This document shows, piece by piece, positions 60,579 to 64,000 of a stretch of 64,000 nt of DNA (its first letter is position 1; each line of letters opens with the position of its first letter). The notes under the pieces are model-generated. The model was not told where the DNA came from and searched no databases. It saw only the letters and a program-made list of their open reading frames with translations. A program made the translations under genes and the position numbers. Origin of the DNA: Desulfovibrionaceae bacterium (GTDB lineage Bacteria; Desulfobacterota; Desulfovibrionia; Desulfovibrionales; Desulfovibrionaceae); assembly GCA_019421865.1 (NCBI GenBank), contig JAHZEL010000008.1, positions 310,001 to 374,000 of the forward strand, written 5' to 3'.

Positions 60579-62246
60579 CTACATGGATTCCGGAGCGCTC
60601 ACGCCGAGCAGATCAAGACCGTTGGCGATGACCACGCTCACGGCGCGCAGCAGCGCCAGACGGGCCTTCATGACGTCTTCATCATCACCGCTCAGCACGG
60701 GATTGTTGGCATAATAGCTGTGCAGCTTGCCCGACAGTTCCATAAGATAGAAGCTGATGGGATGAGCGGCACGGGCACGGGCGGCATCTTCCACGACATT
60801 GCGGAAACGTTCCACTTCGCGCAGCAGGGCCAGATCATCGGCGGAAGTCAGAGACTTCAGCATGTCGGCCGTGCAGTGTTCGGGCAGCACCACGCCGCGA
60901 TCGGCGGCACGGCGCAGAAGCGCAGCCACACGGGCATGGGCATACTGCACGTAGTAGACGGGGTTTTCCATGTTGCGCTGCTTCACCAGATCCAGATCGA
61001 AATCCAGAGGACTGTCGCTCTTGCGCGAAAGGAACATGTAGCGGGCGGCATCCGTACCGACATCGTCCAGCACTTCCCGCAGCGTGACGAACTCGCCGGA
61101 GCGGGTGGACATGGCCACGGGCTCGCCGCCGCGCATGAGATTCACCATCTGGATGAGCACCACATGGAAATCGTTTTCCGGATCATGCTGCATGCAGGTG
61201 ATGGCGGCCTTCATGCGGGGAACGTAACCGTGATGGTCGGCGCCCCACACGTCGATGCATTCATCGAAACCGCGATCGAACTTGTTGGCATGATAGGCGA
61301 TATCGGAAGCAAAATAGGTCAGATAACCATCGCTCTTGCGGAGCACGCGGTCCTTGTCGTCGCCGAACTGCTGCGTGGCGAGCCAGATGGCGTTGTCCTT
61401 GTCATACACAAGGCCCATGGCGCGCAGCTTGTCGAAGGCTTCCTCCACCTTTCCGGCGTCCACGAGGCTCTTCTCGGAGAACCACACCTGATGCTCCACG
61501 CGGAATTCCCTGAGGTCTTCCTTGATGCCCGCCAGAATGGTGGCGCAGGCATACTCGTAGCAGAGATCCTTGGCTTCGGCTTCGAGCTTCTCCGGCAGAG
61601 AAGGATCCTTTTCCAGCATCTCGCGGGCGATGTCGCGGATGTAATCGCCGTGATACCAGCCCTTGGGATCTTCAGGATAGACCACGGGCAGGTTGCAGAT
61701 CTCGCGCATGCGCAGATACACGGAGTCGCCGAGCAGACGCATCTGACGTCCGGCGTCGTTGATGTAGTACTCCGTGGACACATCGTAGCCGGCAAAGCGC
61801 AGCAGTCTGGTCAGAGAGTCGCCAACAGCGGCGCCGCGTCCATGTCCGATGTGAAGAGGACCGGTGGGATTGGCGGAAACGTATTCCACCACGATACGAC
61901 GGCCGTTGCCGTTCTTCGAGGAGCCGAACGCCTTTCCCTGCTCTTCGACGTCCACAACCACCTGCTGCCAGAACGAAGGGGCGAAGGTGATGTTGATGAA
62001 GCCGGGACCGGCCGTTTCCACGGAAACCAGACCGGGGAAGGCGGCGCACAGTTCCTCGCCGATCTTTTCAGCCACGACGCGGGGAGCGGCCTTGGCCTGC
62101 TTGGAAAGCACCAGGGCAAGATTGGTGGCAAGATCGCCGTGTCCGGCGTCTCTGGGGATTTCCAGAACGGCCTTTTCAGGCCATTCCCAGCCGTGTCCCG
62201 CCACAATGTCACGGAGGGCCTTTTCAATAAGAAGTATGTCGCGCAT
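60579..62246 (-). CDS. argS: Arginyl-tRNA synthetase
   Basis: 555 residues. ANPTGPLHIGHGRGAAVGDS contains the HIGH motif of class I. The N-terminal ArgRS domain and C-terminal DALR anticodon domain (AHARVAALLRRAAD) are present. Charges tRNA-Arg. It is in the run fabD-argS-SPOR; RBS AAGGATAACG. Confidence 0.96.
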   Translation of the reverse strand: MRDILLIEKALRDIVAGHGWEWPEKAVLEIPRDAGHGDLATNLALVLSKQAKAAPRVVAEKIGEELCAAFPGLVSVETAGPGFINITFAPSFWQQVVVDVEEQGKAFGSSKNGNGRRIVVEYVSANPTGPLHIGHGRGAAVGDSLTRLLRFAGYDVSTEYYINDAGRQMRLLGDSVYLRMREICNLPVVYPEDPKGWYHGDYIRDIAREMLEKDPSLPEKLEAEAKDLCYEYACATILAGIKEDLREFRVEHQVWFSEKSLVDAGKVEEAFDKLRAMGLVYDKDNAIWLATQQFGDDKDRVLRKSDGYLTYFASDIAYHANKFDRGFDECIDVWGADHHGYVPRMKAAITCMQHDPENDFHVVLIQMVNLMRGGEPVAMSTRSGEFVTLREVLDDVGTDAARYMFLSRKSDSPLDFDLDLVKQRNMENPVYYVQYAHARVAALLRRAADRGVVLPEHCTADMLKSLTSADDLALLREVERFRNVVEDAARARAAHPISFYLMELSGKLHSYYANNPVLSGDDEDVMKARLALLRAVSVVIANGLDLLGVSAPESM

Positions 62247-62248
62247 CG

Positions 62249-63208
62249 TTATCCTTCAAATGCATCCACAGCGTCTTTGTTGGGAATGTGAACGGTGGTG
62301 TAACTGCCGTCGGCCACGTCGGCCGCCACAAGAATCGGACGCACCATGCGGGTCAGCACGCCCTGCGGTCCGAATTCCACCCAGCGGCGCACGCCGTCTC
62401 TCCACTGGTTGGAAATGGTGTCCACCCAGCAGACGGAAGAAGTCATCTGACGGCGCATGGCGCTGTGCAGCGCTTCCGCGTCGCTCAGAGGTTCGCCGTT
62501 GATGTTGGAGTATATGGGGAAGGCGGCGTCGTGCCAGTCCTGCTTGTCCAGCAGCTTGGAAAATTCCGCCGAAGCTTCGGCCATCATGGGCGTATGGAAG
62601 GCGCCGCTCACGGCCAGAGGGAAGCCCTTGGCTCTCGGATTTTCCGCCTTCAGCTGTTCGGCGGCCGCTTCCACGGCTTCGCGGTGGCCGCTCAGCACAA
62701 ACTGCAGAGGCGTATTCTTGTTGGCCACGCGCACCAGCTTGCCGGTTCTTTCGGAAACCTGTTTGGCCACGTTTTCCACCTGCTCCTGAGAGAGACGGAT
62801 CATGGCGCACATGGTGCCGATATGCTCCGGATCCACGTCGGCCATGAGACGGCCGCGCAGCGTGACGAGCTCAAGCACCTTGTCCACGGGAAGCACCCCG
62901 GCCGCAGCCAGCGCGCTGAATTCACCGAGGCTGTGTCCGGCCGCGCAGGCCGGAGAAAGGCGATTGGAAACGCTCTGCCACAGGGCGAGGTTCACCACAG
63001 TGATGGCGGGCTGAAGGTTGCGGGTTTCCGCCATGAGCGTGGCGTCGTCGCTGTCCCAGTATATCTCGCGCAGAGGCAGGCCGCTGATGCTTTCCGCCTT
63101 CTTCCAGAGATTCATGATATCGGAAGACGCCTCGGCAAGACGCCTTCCCATGCCAGATGCCTGCGACCCCTGACCGGGGAACAGGATGGCGGTCTGAACA
63201 CTGTTCAT
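62249..63208 (-). CDS. fabD: Malonyl-CoA:ACP transacylase
   Basis: 319 residues from the ATG at 63208 (GGGAGT upstream). ILFPGQGSQASGMG at the N-terminus, nucleophile Ser in AGHSLGEFSALA, Arg in LRGRLM and His in SGAFHTPMM. Loads malonate on ACP. Distinct from the fab operon, separated by argS, SPOR gene and a terminator. Confidence 0.95.
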   Translation of the reverse strand: MNSVQTAILFPGQGSQASGMGRRLAEASSDIMNLWKKAESISGLPLREIYWDSDDATLMAETRNLQPAITVVNLALWQSVSNRLSPACAAGHSLGEFSALAAAGVLPVDKVLELVTLRGRLMADVDPEHIGTMCAMIRLSQEQVENVAKQVSERTGKLVRVANKNTPLQFVLSGHREAVEAAAEQLKAENPRAKGFPLAVSGAFHTPMMAEASAEFSKLLDKQDWHDAAFPIYSNINGEPLSDAEALHSAMRRQMTSSVCWVDTISNQWRDGVRRWVEFGPQGVLTRMVRPILVAADVADGSYTTVHIPNKDAVDAFEG

Positions 63209-63276
63209 TCCATACTCCCTGATGGGTTATGGGTCATAACACACGGGCCGCCGCCGGTCGGCGGCGACACCGTCTT

Positions 63277-64000
63277 CTAGTCGTACCGGACGGAGCTGAA
63301 CTTCATCAGCCGATCCCAGTTGTGATGAGACTCAATGTAGCGGAACGTGCCGGTCTTGGCGCGGATCACCAGAGAATGGGTGACGGCACCGCGTCCGGAA
63401 TAGCTCACGCCGCCGAGGAAGGTGCCGCCGGAAATGCCGGTGGCGGCAAAGAAGGCGTCATCGGCACGGATGATGGAGTCGACCGTGAGGATCTCGTCCA
63501 GTCTGGTTCCTTCCGCAAGCATGGCCTCCCTTTCAGCGTCGGACTGCGGATCGAAGCGTCCGAACATCTGACCGCCGACGCCCTTGATGGCGCAGGCGGA
63601 AATGACGCCTTCCGGCGTTCCGCCGGTGCCCATCATGACATCGACGTCCACGCTGGGGTCGGCCACCATGAGGGAGCCGGCCACGTCGCCGTCGGTGTGC
63701 AGGGTGATGCGGGCTCCGGTCTTGCGGATTTCCTCAATGAGTCCCTTGTGACGGGGCTTGTCGAGCACGAACACCACGAGGTCGTTGATGTCCTTGCCCA
63801 CGGCGCGCGCCACGGCCTGAAGGTTGTCGGCCACAGGCGCGTCGATGTCCACCACGTCACGGGCTTCGCGGCCCACCACGAGCTTTTTCATGTAGTAGCT
63901 GGAGCCGGGATTGTACATGTAGCCCGACTTGCAGGCGCCTATGACGGCGATGGCATTGGGACGGCCGAGCGCCAGCAGATTGGTTCCCTCCACGGGATCC
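63277..64000 (-). CDS. glpX: Class II fructose-1,6-bisphosphatase (5' end outside window)
   Basis: Partial: 241 C-terminal residues visible of about 320. The window edge cuts in DPVEGTNLLALG, part of the metal site. DVMMGTGGTPEGV and SYSGRGAVTHSLV are GlpX motifs. Removes the 1-phosphate of fructose-1,6-bisphosphate in gluconeogenesis, with Mn2+ and inhibited by AMP or PEP in some members. Confidence 0.93.
   Translation of the reverse strand, partial: DPVEGTNLLALGRPNAIAVIGACKSGYMYNPGSSYYMKKLVVGREARDVVDIDAPVADNLQAVARAVGKDINDLVVFVLDKPRHKGLIEEIRKTGARITLHTDGDVAGSLMVADPSVDVDVMMGTGGTPEGVISACAIKGVGGQMFGRFDPQSDAEREAMLAEGTRLDEILTVDSIIRADDAFFAATGISGGTFLGGVSYSGRGAVTHSLVIRAKTGTFRYIESHHNWDRLMKFSSVRYD

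Overview
The window looks like a chromosomal segment from a Desulfovibrionaceae-type bacterium (Desulfovibrio, Bilophila or Mailhella relatives). The reasons are high GC with strong G/C bias at third codon positions, a Gram-negative envelope (Kdo synthesis, LptE), Fe-S and flavin-rich metabolism, and a minus-strand housekeeping order yceD-rpmF-plsX-fabH-fabG-acpP-fabF-glyA-dCMP deaminase-ribD-ribE-ribBA-ribH-nusB-leuS-lptE-holA-radC-lon that I associate with that family. The taxonomic call is inference. I see no tRNA, rRNA, CRISPR array, IS element or prophage.

Layout. (1) 1-8533, plus strand: a duplicated redox module. Each copy pairs a GltD-like Fe-S/flavin protein with a fumarate-reductase-like flavoprotein, and two SLC13/DASS anion transporters follow. 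The second GltD-like protein lacks the NAD(P)H-binding domain. (2) 8686-9564: an EamA exporter. (3) 9805-14538: the nickel-pincer cofactor genes larB-larC1-larE, followed in the same operon by a 2x[4Fe-4S] DUF362 protein; a Tat-exported DUF362 paralogue diverges across a C10-T-C13 tract. No larA is visible. Both DUF362 proteins carry a His/Lys/His spacing resembling the lactate racemase cofactor site, so this is my best candidate for an undescribed system. (4) 14693-18857: a LysR regulator divergent from a secreted alpha/beta hydrolase, an MFS exporter and a cupin. (5) 19179-21796: a strong promoter with a leader and terminator ahead of metY, then metA with Glu111, which predicts acetyl-transfer. 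(6) 22014-29085, minus: kdsA-kdsB-kdsD, a RocB-like peptidase, galU and an MBL-fold hydrolase. (7) 29208-32257: a Zn/Cd/Pb P-type ATPase and divergent CadR/PbrR-like MerR regulator with a textbook operator. (8) 32393-35619: RdgC-like protein, an unknown partner and two orphan Dpp-type permease genes. (9) 35799-39770: small secreted proteins, a Pro-rich repeat protein, an unknown protein and an MFS exporter. (10) 40113-64000, minus: the housekeeping block, including DNA metabolism, riboflavin synthesis, fatty-acid synthesis, argS, fabD and the 3' part of glpX.

The most surprising lesion is in fabF. An in-frame TAG interrupts it at codon 334, and the active-site His that should follow is Tyr. 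TAG is an ordinary stop elsewhere in the window, so genome-wide recoding is unlikely. Other points are degenerate residues in the DHBP synthase half of RibBA, homopolymer tracts abutting candidate -35 boxes, and a possible 44-residue membrane protein built over a perfect inverted repeat.
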